Below, one piece after another: positions 42,102 through 50,654 of a stretch of 64,000 nt of DNA (positions within the stretch are counted from its first letter, which is position 1; every line of letters starts with the position of its first letter). The notes under the pieces were generated by a model. The model saw only the letters and a list, made by a program, of their open reading frames with translations, ran no database searches and was not told the DNA's origin. The translations under genes were made by a program, and so were the position numbers. This DNA is from a bacterium (lineage in GTDB: Bacteria > UBP7 > UBA6624): contig PBAU01000003.1 in assembly GCA_002716355.1 (NCBI GenBank), positions 1-64,000 of the forward strand, in the 5' to 3' direction.

Positions 42102-42996
42102 AGTTGCTAAGTACCATCATAAGAAACTTTTCGAAACCTAAGCCTGCTTTTTGCGCACTTAAGGGCAAAAGGCTTAAATCTGTCATTCCCGGTATTGTAT
42201 TTGTTTCAAGGTACCATATATTCTTATTATCGATTATGAAATCTGATCTCGAGAAAGACCTGCAGCCAAGTGCTTTATGAGCATCTAATGCATACTTTTT
42301 TATTTTATTTCGAATTGCTGTTTCTAAATTTTTTGGTTTTTTTATATATTCCGTTTCTCCAGATGTATATTTTGATTTATAGTTATAAAAAGATTCTTTT
42401 TTTGGCTTTATTTCTATAATGCCTAATGGTTTTGTTTTTTTATTTGTTTCTATAACGCCAACTGTTAGCTCCCTACCTTTTATGTATGGCTCAACAAGGC
42501 ATTTTTTTGATACTGATAAATTTTCCCAATCTTCGTCTGTTTCAACTAATGTGGTGTCTATGCTGGAGCCTTCATTTATTGGTTTGACTATTAACTTGTT
42601 ATCAAAGTCCTTGAATTTAGGCTTTTTATTTTTGTCATATATTTTTTGTGGAAGAACAGGAATTCCTTTTGAGGTCATTAATTTTTTTGTTTTTACTTTA
42701 TCTAAAGCAAGGGAGCTTTGTTTTGCTTTGGATCCAACGTATTTGATTTCATGCAATTCTAAAAATGCTTGAATTGCACCATCTTCACCCCCTCCTCTCC
42801 CATGAAGGCATGGAAAAATCAGTATGTTTTTTAAATCCTCTTCAAGCAAGGTAAGGAGATTGTCTGCGATTTTTATATCTTTTTTTTCCGTACGAGAATG
42901 AAAGCTTTTTATTGCTTTGTAAGTTTGAGCCATTGAGTTTAAGCTCACATCTCTTTCGGTAGACCAGCCCCCTCCAAGGACAATTATTTTCTTCAT
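42094..42996 (-). CDS. ddl: D-alanine--D-alanine ligase
   Basis: 300 residues of an ATP-grasp ligase that makes the D-Ala-D-Ala end of peptidoglycan precursors. MKKIIVLGGGWSTERDVSL at the N-terminus, FPCLHGRGGGEDGAIQAFLE, IKYVGSKAKQSSLALDKVKTK, LIVKPINEGSSIDTTLV and YLETNTIPGMTDLSLLP are diagnostic. I chose ATG 42996, which forms an ATGA overlap with the map stop and starts exactly at the conserved N-terminus; an ATG at 43035 would lie inside map. Confidence 0.95.
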   Translation of the reverse strand: MKKIIVLGGGWSTERDVSLNSMAQTYKAIKSFHSRTEKKDIKIADNLLTLLEEDLKNILIFPCLHGRGGGEDGAIQAFLELHEIKYVGSKAKQSSLALDKVKTKKLMTSKGIPVLPQKIYDKNKKPKFKDFDNKLIVKPINEGSSIDTTLVETDEDWENLSVSKKCLVEPYIKGRELTVGVIETNKKTKPLGIIEIKPKKESFYNYKSKYTSGETEYIKKPKNLETAIRNKIKKYALDAHKALGCRSFSRSDFIIDNKNIWYLETNTIPGMTDLSLLPLSAQKAGLGFEKFLMMVLSNYE

Positions 42997-43784
42997 TTGA
43001 ATATTATTGAAGGTTTCTTTGACCACAATTCGCAATCCGTAAGGATCATTGGGGGGTCATTGACAACTACAGTATGTTCATAATGCGCTGTTAGAGAGTG
43101 ATCTTGAGTTACAACAGTCCATCCATCAGATTTTGTATATGTCTTTGTGTTTCCTTGAGATGCCATTATTTCTATTGCTATACATTGATTGCTAGACAGC
43201 GTTTCTCCCGTTCCTTTTGTTCCAAAATTTGGAATAAGAGGTTCTCCATGCAGTATTGTTCCTATACCATGTCCAAAAAGCTCTGCACTAGGGTTGTAGC
43301 CTTTTCTTAACAATACTTCTTGTGTAGCAAAGCCTATATCGCCAGTTTTTTTTCCAGGTTTTGCTTGTTCTATTGAGCTGTAGAGAGAGTCCCACACACA
43401 GTCTAGAAAGTCCATGTTTTTTTGAGATATTTGACCAACTGGATATGTGTATGCAGAATCAGAGTACATCTTTTCAAAAATGACTCCAAAATCAACTGTA
43501 ACGATGTCGCCCTCAAGAAGTATTCTGTCCGAAGGGAAACCATGCACAAAGTCTTCATTGACGCTTATGCATGTAGCAAATGGGTAGTTGTTGTAGCCTT
43601 GAAAAGCAGGTTTTGAGTTTCTTTCTTTTATTTCTGCTAAAACCATATTTTCAATCTCTATTGTTTTTATTCCAGGTTTTATAAACTGTTTTAATGCTAG
43701 CAGCACTTCGCCAGTTATTTTTGCGCTTTGCTTAGATTTGTTTAATGATTTTTTATCAAGTATTTGTATGTTTGATTTATTCAT
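42993..43784 (-). CDS. map: Methionine aminopeptidase, type I
   Basis: 263 residues, a pita-bread-fold metalloenzyme that removes the N-terminal Met from nascent proteins. The five metal ligands are visible: Asp in TVDFGVIF, Asp in YSDSAYT, His in FGHGIGTILHGEP, Glu in IAIEIMAS and the C-terminal Glu in HYEHTVVV. No N-terminal zinc-finger extension. Overlaps the YdjC-like gene by eight bases. Confidence 0.95.
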   Translation of the reverse strand: MNKSNIQILDKKSLNKSKQSAKITGEVLLALKQFIKPGIKTIEIENMVLAEIKERNSKPAFQGYNNYPFATCISVNEDFVHGFPSDRILLEGDIVTVDFGVIFEKMYSDSAYTYPVGQISQKNMDFLDCVWDSLYSSIEQAKPGKKTGDIGFATQEVLLRKGYNPSAELFGHGIGTILHGEPLIPNFGTKGTGETLSSNQCIAIEIMASQGNTKTYTKSDGWTVVTQDHSLTAHYEHTVVVNDPPMILTDCELWSKKPSIIFK

Positions 43785-44535
43785 GATTTTTAATCTCGCT
43801 AAATTTTATCAATTTTATTGATGAATCTTCTTTGAAAAACATTTTTAATTTTTCATTTATAAGTGTAGATAATTCAATTTCTCTTTGCCATGAGTATTGA
43901 CAGCCCTCTATAACTTTTTTATTTATCGATCCAGGCCTGCAAGGCATGTCTGTAATTCCATTTTTTAAATTTTTTAAAATTTTTAAAAAACCTGGGAGCG
44001 TGATTGATGGCTCGTCATAAAAGTCTTCAGAGAGGTTGTCAGGTGTGTTTACGCTTCGTGCTTTAGCTGCATCTTTCTGCCAAGGGAAGAAGGTTCTAAT
44101 TGGAATTTTTTCTAATCTTGCAATATCTAAAGCAATTTCAAAAATTTTTGGATTATTTTCCATTTCATCTGAGCAACATATCCATTTAGGAACAAATGAC
44201 TCTTTCGCTTTTTTTAACTGAGCATAAAATTCCTTTTCAAGTTCTTTTGTTTTAGCATTAAGCATCAGCTCCCTTCCGCTTCTTAAAAAATCACCTTTAT
44301 TGTCGATTAAAGAATTGATTCCACTTTGCAAAATCGGCTTGCCCTTTGTTGCATTTAGCTGGATTCCCAATTCGGTTTTTGTTTTCTTTAAGGCTTTTAG
44401 GAATTTTGATTTTTTTGATGTGTTTATGATTGCTACATTTTTGAGAATGCCTTCTTTGCAGGCTCTTATTATGCCTTTGTCTATAGCTTCAAACAATCCA
44501 AAGTCATTTGCTGCAAGGATGAGTTTTTTACTCAT
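43777..44535 (-). CDS. YdjC/ChbG-family deacetylase homologue without metal ligands
   Basis: 252 residues with the YdjC-like barrel layout: LILAANDFGLFEAIDKGIIRA at the start, LGIQLNATKGKP, KWICCSDEMENNPKIFE and DMPCRPGS. Active ChbG/YdjC proteins have DD near the start, HLxLT, HxDxHxH and a late HPG. Here these are ND, QLNAT, a segment without His, and RPG, so every histidine metal ligand is missing. I infer a catalytically inactive relative with a structural or regulatory role. It overlaps the DUF4340 gene (8 bases) and map (8 bases). Confidence 0.75.
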   Translation of the reverse strand: MSKKLILAANDFGLFEAIDKGIIRACKEGILKNVAIINTSKKSKFLKALKKTKTELGIQLNATKGKPILQSGINSLIDNKGDFLRSGRELMLNAKTKELEKEFYAQLKKAKESFVPKWICCSDEMENNPKIFEIALDIARLEKIPIRTFFPWQKDAAKARSVNTPDNLSEDFYDEPSITLPGFLKILKNLKNGITDMPCRPGSINKKVIEGCQYSWQREIELSTLINEKLKMFFKEDSSIKLIKFSEIKNHE

Positions 44536-45745
44536 TAACTGTTTGGATGTTTCTATTCCACCATTCCTCTGGAAAATTCCATATTATTCCAGATTTTGAA
44601 AATTGAACAATTGATTCGTTTGGATAAAAAATAACATTAAGCTCAAAATTGTTTTCAGTACACCTGATAGCCAATGATACCTTTTTTGTTAAGTTTGTTA
44701 CATTGGCTGGTCTTGCACCTTCTGGCCAGGTTTCAGAAAACACCTGAGTCCATTTTTCTTGACTTTCTGAAGAAAGTGATTCTCCGTTTTTTTCAAAATC
44801 ACATTGTTTTGAATCTTCTAGTTCCAAAAAAACATTTCTATAAATGGTTTCGTTTGTTTTCAAAATCAAATCTGGCTTCCAGTCTTTTTCCATATAGAAG
44901 CCACCAAATGAATCCCCCCAAGAAGCCCAGTAATCTTCGTAAGGGTTTAGCATTATCTCGAGAGGTTTTTCATCATCATATTTTTTTATTGAAATCTTGA
45001 CAGCCGGGTCACTTAGAAAGTCTCTATAGTTTAATCTTTCCCCCTCTGTCGTTCCAATTGTTTCAATAATTTTTTGAACCTTGTTTCCCGAAACAGGCAA
45101 GTCTGTGCTTAAATCTTGCCATTGATTGCCTTCTGTTCTTTTTAGATCCCATAAAACTATTTTCTCAAAATCACTAAAGCCCGGTATGTTTAGATATTTT
45201 GTGTTCACATGAGCAGAAATGCTTTCCACCTCATCAGGTTTTATTTTCGTCAACCTTTTGTCAACCCATGACTCAACCTTGCCAACAAAGGATTGATAGA
45301 TGTCAAAGTCAATGAGGTGAATTGTTTTGTCATTTTGAAACTTTAAATAAGCTTTCTCAGATGATTCTGGAGATCCGATATAAAAAATTGATTCCCTGTA
45401 ATTGGATCTCACGGTAATCTTGATTGCATTTGGGCCCAATCCATATTCTTCATATTTCTCAATCGGTTCAAAAGAGTCAAGTGCTTTTATTTCTTTAAGT
45501 GACTTAAGTGCTATATTTAGTTTTGTTTTTTCGGGACTGTATCCATTTGGGAAGTTTAAGACCCACTTATCCGTGTAATTCATGAAATGAACCTCTAGGT
45601 CATCTGATTGTTTTTGCAATAGCAACTCTTGATGCTTCAGGTTGTTTATCCATTTTAGGGTGTTTGGTTTTGGCTTCATGAATTGGATGCTGAAATAAGC
45701 AAGTATTGGAAATGTCAAAAATATTAAAAATTTATTATTTTTCAT
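44528..45745 (-). CDS. DUF4340 protein (accessory of Gld-type ABC system)
   Basis: 405 residues with one N-terminal membrane span (about 6-23) and a long extracytoplasmic region. The stretch NYTDKWVLNFPNGYSPEKTKLN, YFYIGSPES-type motif (ESIFYIGSPESSEKAYLKF) and VDKRLTKIKPDEVESI are typical of DUF4340, which regularly accompanies GldG-like proteins. Function unknown. Four-base overlap with the GldG-like gene. Confidence 0.75.
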   Translation of the reverse strand: MKNNKFLIFLTFPILAYFSIQFMKPKPNTLKWINNLKHQELLLQKQSDDLEVHFMNYTDKWVLNFPNGYSPEKTKLNIALKSLKEIKALDSFEPIEKYEEYGLGPNAIKITVRSNYRESIFYIGSPESSEKAYLKFQNDKTIHLIDFDIYQSFVGKVESWVDKRLTKIKPDEVESISAHVNTKYLNIPGFSDFEKIVLWDLKRTEGNQWQDLSTDLPVSGNKVQKIIETIGTTEGERLNYRDFLSDPAVKISIKKYDDEKPLEIMLNPYEDYWASWGDSFGGFYMEKDWKPDLILKTNETIYRNVFLELEDSKQCDFEKNGESLSSESQEKWTQVFSETWPEGARPANVTNLTKKVSLAIRCTENNFELNVIFYPNESIVQFSKSGIIWNFPEEWWNRNIQTVNE

Positions 45746-47199
45746 TTCGATTTTCTTTTCACCTGAGTTACTATCACCTGAGACAAAACAGCAAGGATCA
45801 AGCCAAGATAAAGCATGACCACTTTTAGAATTTCTTGTTTATTGATTGAAATTGGATTCAGGTCTCTGTTCTTTGAAGGCACAGCTATCATTTCTTCTCT
45901 ATCCGAAAGCCAATTAACAATATTTAATATGAAGTTATTGCTAATCGGTAATGCTTGTTGAATTATATTATCTGCTATGTCTGAATCCGAAACAATAACT
46001 CTTTTTTTGTTTTCTTCAATATTTTCTTGAGCAAGAGCTATAAGAAACGGTCCATGCTTTTCAAATTCATCCTTTTTTTCATTTCCATTTTCTTCAATCC
46101 AGGTTTGGATGCCACTGTATACTAAATTTGAATCTAGCCATTTTGGACTTTTGGATATTATTGATTTAGCAGTTGAGAAAAGCATAAATTCATCTATGTT
46201 TTCAACTATTGGATGTGAGGTCAAGTTGTTTGGAGATGAAAGTATTATCAATGGGTCAAAATCTTCTTCAAATGAATCGTTTATATAGTTTTTACTAATT
46301 TCTATCCCCTCTTCCTCAAGCCATTTAGAAAGAGCGCTCTGCTCGGATCCTTCAAATATTACTAAAAGGTTTTTGATTGTTGATATCTTTTCTATTTCTG
46401 AATTTAAAAGATTCCCACTGCCCCCAACTATTGCAACAATTTCACAATCAGATTCGTTTTCTTCATAAAGATTCAATGTTTTTATTTTGTAGGCTCGATT
46501 GAGCAGTGAATTTTTTATTGCCGTGATTCCTTCTTCTCCATAAAGTTCTTTTTCTCCATGCCCTTGCACAAAGCATACATTTTTCACATCTTTAGAGAAA
46601 CCATAAAGAGCATTAACTAAACCTTCTTCATCATTTGTATTCATGATTATCTGTTTGTCGCCTTGCACTATGTATATTTGATTTTCTCTAGCATTGAACC
46701 TTAATGCTGCAGATGGCTCCCTATTGGGATTTATGAATTTGTAAGTAATTAATTTATTTTCTTTGCTTAATTGTTCAAACATGCTTTCAAGATTTGCTTT
46801 ATTCGCAATTTGTTTTGTTGTTTTTTCATAAGGGTCATCAAAGAAAGCAAATATTTCTGTTTTTTCATTTATTTCTTTTGTTATTTTTTTTGCTTCCTCT
46901 GAAATTGATCTGATTTTATTTCTTGTCAAATCAAGTGGTTTAAGGTTTACTTTTGCAAAAATAAAGAGTCCAGAAAATACAAAAAGAGTCAGTATTATTG
47001 AGGGCAAATGATCTTTCAGGCTATCTTTTTTCTTTGTTGTTAGTTCCTTTATTGTCAATGCAAGAACAAATGCAAAAAAAGAAATTAAAACTTTAGGTTC
47101 TTGAAGATTTTTTTCAAGCATGGTTGTTGTTGCAAAAGCTATTCCTGACAAGGCTAAAAAAAGTGATGTTAATTTTATTTTTTTAATATTTTTTTTCAT
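45742..47199 (-). CDS. GldG-like ABC auxiliary protein
   Basis: 485 residues: two N-terminal spans (about 14-32 and 49-65), an extracytoplasmic ABC_transp_aux domain (LNPITRKIRSISEEAKKI-like TRNKIRSISEEAKKIT, FINPNREPSAALRF, FVQGHGEKELYG, VIFEGSEQSALSKWL, VSDSDIADN) and a C-terminal span (VVMLYLGLILAVLSQVIV). ATG 47199 gives an ATGA overlap with the GldF-like gene. In Bacteroidetes GldG works with GldA and GldF; similar operons in other phyla have no gliding genes. Confidence 0.85.
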   Translation of the reverse strand: MKKNIKKIKLTSLFLALSGIAFATTTMLEKNLQEPKVLISFFAFVLALTIKELTTKKKDSLKDHLPSIILTLFVFSGLFIFAKVNLKPLDLTRNKIRSISEEAKKITKEINEKTEIFAFFDDPYEKTTKQIANKANLESMFEQLSKENKLITYKFINPNREPSAALRFNARENQIYIVQGDKQIIMNTNDEEGLVNALYGFSKDVKNVCFVQGHGEKELYGEEGITAIKNSLLNRAYKIKTLNLYEENESDCEIVAIVGGSGNLLNSEIEKISTIKNLLVIFEGSEQSALSKWLEEEGIEISKNYINDSFEEDFDPLIILSSPNNLTSHPIVENIDEFMLFSTAKSIISKSPKWLDSNLVYSGIQTWIEENGNEKKDEFEKHGPFLIALAQENIEENKKRVIVSDSDIADNIIQQALPISNNFILNIVNWLSDREEMIAVPSKNRDLNPISINKQEILKVVMLYLGLILAVLSQVIVTQVKRKSK

Positions 47200-47936
47200 T
47201 TCCAGCCTTTCAACTCCATTGTTTTTTTTGTCAAAAGAAACCAAAATAATCCAAAAAATATAAAGTAAAGAACATTTTCAGGGTTTACTATACCTTCAGA
47301 AAAATTAGCTAATTTTTTCTGAAAGCCTAATTCTGCAAGTCCCTGAAGGAGCGCGTTGGTATTTGTGTTTTCCAAGAAGCCAATAAACCAAAAAGAAAGA
47401 AATACTGGAAAGGATATTGAAAATGCAGCTGTCAGATTCTCTGTGATTGAAGATATGAATACTCCAAGCCCTGACAATGCAAAAGAAAGCAATATTAAAC
47501 CTATCAGGCCACTTAGGTAATGGCCATAATCAATGACGCCAAACTTGCCCAGCCAGACAATTCCTATTGTTGGGAGGGATAAAATAGCAAAAATTAAAAT
47601 TGTAGAAGCTATAAGCTTTCCAAGGATTATGCTAGATGCTTTAATCGGTTGTGAAAGAAGAAATTCAAGAGTGTTTTCTTTTCTTTCAAGGCATATTGTT
47701 GATATTGTTATGAACGGTGAGAAGAGAACCCCTAGGAAACAAGAGTCAAGAAGAAGGACTGTCATTGGGCCATCATTCCAGTTTCCAGGTGTGGAAAATG
47801 GATCTGAATAATTCATAAGGTTTAGAGTTAAAAAATAACCCTGAATCAACAGAAGGCCAATCAATCCAATCCAAACACTGACCCCTTTGTTGTGGCCCTG
47901 CAGCTCTTTTGTGATTATTTTTTTAACTGTGTTCAT
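47196..47936 (-). CDS. ABC-2 type permease (GldF-like)
   Basis: 246 residues, six membrane spans. ICLERKENTLEFLLSQPIKASSIILGKLIAS is the conserved cytoplasmic loop of ABC-2 permeases. It probably forms a complex with the adjacent ATPase and GldG-like protein. Overlaps both neighbours by four bases. Confidence 0.88.
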   Translation of the reverse strand: MNTVKKIITKELQGHNKGVSVWIGLIGLLLIQGYFLTLNLMNYSDPFSTPGNWNDGPMTVLLLDSCFLGVLFSPFITISTICLERKENTLEFLLSQPIKASSIILGKLIASTILIFAILSLPTIGIVWLGKFGVIDYGHYLSGLIGLILLSFALSGLGVFISSITENLTAAFSISFPVFLSFWFIGFLENTNTNALLQGLAELGFQKKLANFSEGIVNPENVLYFIFFGLFWFLLTKKTMELKGWK

Positions 47937-48631
47937 TTTTCTTTTATTGTTTTCAGGTAAATTTTTTTAAGGTTTTTGTCTTTTATCTCTGAGTCAAATT
48001 TTATTTTTCCACCAGAAAGGATGAACGCTCTAGAGCATAGTTGCTGAATTATTTCTAACCTATGGCTAGACATCACAAAAGAAGTGCCTTCTTGATTCTT
48101 GATATCTTTGATAGTTTTTTCAAAATTTACAATTTGTTCAGGGTCTAGTCCGGTTGTTGGTTCATCTAGGAATACTATTTCAGGCTTGCCTATTAATGAT
48201 AAAGCCAATGCAACTCTTTGCCTGAAACCTCTTGAAAGAAATTTATTCAATCTATTAGAAATTTTTTTTATTTTTGTCAATTCAGCAACTCTTTCGTATT
48301 CTTGTTCAGGGTTTTTTATTGAGTGTAGATTGATTGCTAGAGATATTTGTTCACGAGGTGTCATGTTTGAGTAAAGGGGTAATTTTTCTGGCAGGTATCC
48401 AATTTTATTCTTAATTAGATGGCTGTATTCTGAATAATTTTTATCTTTAAATTGAATCTGACCATTATCCTGCTTAAGAAAGCCAGACAAGATTCGCAAT
48501 GTAGTTGTTTTTCCTGCTCCATTTGGTCCGAGAAAGCCCACAATACTGCTTTTTGGAATTTTAAAATTCAAGTTATCAAGTATTTTTTTACCTGAAAAGC
48601 TTTTAGTTAAATTATTAACAGTTAGCAACAT
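47933..48631 (-). CDS. ABC transporter ATPase (GldA-like)
   Basis: 232 residues with Walker A GPNGAGKTTTL, Walker B VFLDEPTTGLDPEQIV, a changed signature LSRGFRQRVALALSL and the switch His in SSHRL. It energises the GldF/GldG-like complex encoded next. First gene of the thirteen-gene overlapping run that continues to 36531; a TAAGAT element sits seven bases before its ATG. Confidence 0.93.
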   Translation of the reverse strand: MLLTVNNLTKSFSGKKILDNLNFKIPKSSIVGFLGPNGAGKTTTLRILSGFLKQDNGQIQFKDKNYSEYSHLIKNKIGYLPEKLPLYSNMTPREQISLAINLHSIKNPEQEYERVAELTKIKKISNRLNKFLSRGFRQRVALALSLIGKPEIVFLDEPTTGLDPEQIVNFEKTIKDIKNQEGTSFVMSSHRLEIIQQLCSRAFILSGGKIKFDSEIKDKNLKKIYLKTIKEK

Positions 48632-48638
48632 AATGCTT

Positions 48639-48644
48639 ATCTTA
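48639..48644 (-). promoter_or_regulatory. Putative -10 element of the thirteen-gene run
   Basis: TAAGAT on the minus strand ends seven bases before the GldA-like ATG (48631); no Shine-Dalgarno sequence intervenes, so a leaderless transcript is inferred. A second candidate (TAGAAT 48676-48681) faces panB ten bases before its ATG. Confidence 0.5.
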
Positions 48645-48691
48645 AAACTATTACTTATATTCCTGATTGAGAAATTAGAATATTTCCAAGT

Positions 48692-49513
48692 ATGCTAACA
48701 GTTCCAAAAATCAAAAACTTTTCAAAAGATGAAAAATTGATTGCTTTGACGGCTTATGACAGGCCTTCTGCCATTTCTGCAGACAAGGCGGGCGTGGATA
48801 TCGTCTTGGTTGGAGATTCTCTTTCTAATGTTATTTTGGGTAATGAAAATACAACCTCAATAGGCATGAAAGAAATGACTTATCATGTTACTGCTGTTTC
48901 TAAATTTATTAATAGCAGTTTAATTGTTGCCGATCTTCCTTTTGGTTCAGTTCAGTCTGGTTTACAGGTTGCTTCTGGACATGCGTGTGAGTTGATTAGA
49001 TGTGGAGCTAATGCAATAAAGATTGAAGGTGGAGAGGAGGTTCTAGAGCTAGTTGAGCATCTAACAAAGCATGGCGTTCCTGTTATGGGTCACGTGGGTT
49101 TAACGCCGCAAAAAGTAGAGCAGATTGGAGGGCATTTGGTTCAAGGAAAGACAGCAAAAGACTCAAAAAGAATTTATAAAGAAGCGAGATCTTTGGAGAG
49201 TTCAGGTGTTTTTTCGATTGTTCTTGAGTGTGTTCCTATGCAGTTAGCGAAAAAGATAACTTCAGATACGAATGTTCCAACTGTCGGTATAGGGAGTGGT
49301 CCTTGTTGCAATGGTCAAATTCTTGTATTCCATGATTTAATTGGATGGCATCAAGGGAAATTTAAATTTTTGAAAAAACCTTTTGGTGACGTCTCGAGAG
49401 AGATCAATAATGCTATAAGCTCTTTTTCAGAGTCTGTAAAAAAAGGCTCTTATCCAAGTGCTGATGAATCTTGGTCCATTTCAGAAGACTTAATTGAAGA
49501 TCTCGAACAATGA
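48692..49513 (+). CDS. panB: Ketopantoate hydroxymethyltransferase
   Basis: 273 residues: transfers a hydroxymethyl group from methylene-tetrahydrofolate to ketoisovalerate, the first step to pantothenate. TAYDRPSAISADKAGVDIVLVGDSLSNVILG, MKEMTYHVTAVSKF, VADLPFGSVQSGL, NAIKIEGGEEV and PVMGHVGLTPQ are all typical. Four-base overlap with panC. Confidence 0.97.
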   Translation: MLTVPKIKNFSKDEKLIALTAYDRPSAISADKAGVDIVLVGDSLSNVILGNENTTSIGMKEMTYHVTAVSKFINSSLIVADLPFGSVQSGLQVASGHACELIRCGANAIKIEGGEEVLELVEHLTKHGVPVMGHVGLTPQKVEQIGGHLVQGKTAKDSKRIYKEARSLESSGVFSIVLECVPMQLAKKITSDTNVPTVGIGSGPCCNGQILVFHDLIGWHQGKFKFLKKPFGDVSREINNAISSFSESVKKGSYPSADESWSISEDLIEDLEQ

Positions 49514-50286
49514 AAAAGAAAATTTTCGTGCCCACTATGGGAGCATTGCATAAGGGTCATGCTTCACTAATAAAGGAAGGTTCAAAAATTGGCGATGTTA
49601 TTGTCTCCATATTTGTTAACCCAACACAATTTGGAGCAAATGAAGATTTTGACAGTTATCCGAGAAGGAAGGAGGATGATTTTGCTTATGCTATTTCTTC
49701 AGGAGCGAAAGAGGTATGGTTCCCTACCTTGGATGAAATTTACCCAGATGGTCCTTTTATAAGTGAGAGCTCTGGTGAGCTCGGATCTATCCTAGAGGGT
49801 TCTTTCAGGCCAGGTTTTTTTGACGGAGTTCTAACTGTTGTTAAAAAGTTATTTCAGATTGTTGAACCTGATGTTGCCATTTTTGGTGAGAAAGATTGGC
49901 AACAGCTAGTTTTGGTTAAAGAGTTTTCAAAAATGTTTAATGGTCCTGAGATAATGAGCGTTAAAACAAAAAGAGACAATAATGGTCTTGCTCTGTCTTC
50001 TAGGAATTCCTATCTGTCTAAAGACGGATATAGTCAATCTTTATACATTCCAGAAGCTTTATTGAAAGTGAAAACCGCCTGGAGTGAAGGTTTAAGAGAC
50101 GTAAGGACTCTAGAAGCAATTGGTATTGACTTTTTATCAGAAAAAATTAGTAAAATTGACTATTTAGAAGTAAGGCCCAGTTTTTTGTTGCCAAAATTGG
50201 ACATCTTGAATCAGGATGCTAGAGTTTTGGTAGCGGCTTGGGTTGAAGGAACAAGATTGATAGATAATGAGGAGTTGACTTTATGA
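49510..50286 (+). CDS. panC: Pantothenate synthetase
   Basis: 258 residues, ATP-dependent ligation of pantoate and beta-alanine. MGALHKGHASLI (HIGH-like), VSIFVNPTQFGANEDFDSYPR, FFDGVLTVVKKLF, IFGEKDWQQLVLVKEF and GLALSSRNSYLS are diagnostic. Overlaps panB and panD by four bases each. Confidence 0.97.
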   Translation: MKKKIFVPTMGALHKGHASLIKEGSKIGDVIVSIFVNPTQFGANEDFDSYPRRKEDDFAYAISSGAKEVWFPTLDEIYPDGPFISESSGELGSILEGSFRPGFFDGVLTVVKKLFQIVEPDVAIFGEKDWQQLVLVKEFSKMFNGPEIMSVKTKRDNNGLALSSRNSYLSKDGYSQSLYIPEALLKVKTAWSEGLRDVRTLEAIGIDFLSEKISKIDYLEVRPSFLLPKLDILNQDARVLVAAWVEGTRLIDNEELTL

Positions 50287-50654
50287 GAGAGATGCTTAAT
50301 TGCAAAATTCACGGAGGATATGTAACTAATTCCGATCTTGATTACGAAGGTTCTTGTGGCCTTGGTCCTGATTTGCTTGAAGCTTCAGGCATTCTTCCTT
50401 TTGAGAAGATATCGGTTTTGAACATTTCAAATGGAAAAAGGATTCACACTTATGTTATCAAGGAAAAAGAAGACAAGGCTATAACTTTAAATGGAGCTGC
50501 GGCTCATTATTTTAAAAAAGGTGACAAGGTCATTATTCTGTGTTATAAATTACAGGGTGAACATTGTATTAAAAATCATAAGGCGAGGATTGTTATTCTA
50601 GATTCAGATAATTCTATAAAATCAAATTCTTTAAGAGGCCTTGACTATGAGTAG
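50283..50654 (+). CDS. panD: Aspartate 1-decarboxylase proenzyme
   Basis: 123 residues. Makes beta-alanine for PanC; matures by self-cleavage at Gly-Ser to form a pyruvoyl group. The processing site is DYEGSCGLG (Ser about residue 25), and KIHGGYVTNSDLDYEG and TLNGAAAHYFKKGDKVIILCYKL match. With panB and panC it completes the pantothenate set except panE. Confidence 0.95.
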   Translation: MREMLNCKIHGGYVTNSDLDYEGSCGLGPDLLEASGILPFEKISVLNISNGKRIHTYVIKEKEDKAITLNGAAAHYFKKGDKVIILCYKLQGEHCIKNHKARIVILDSDNSIKSNSLRGLDYE

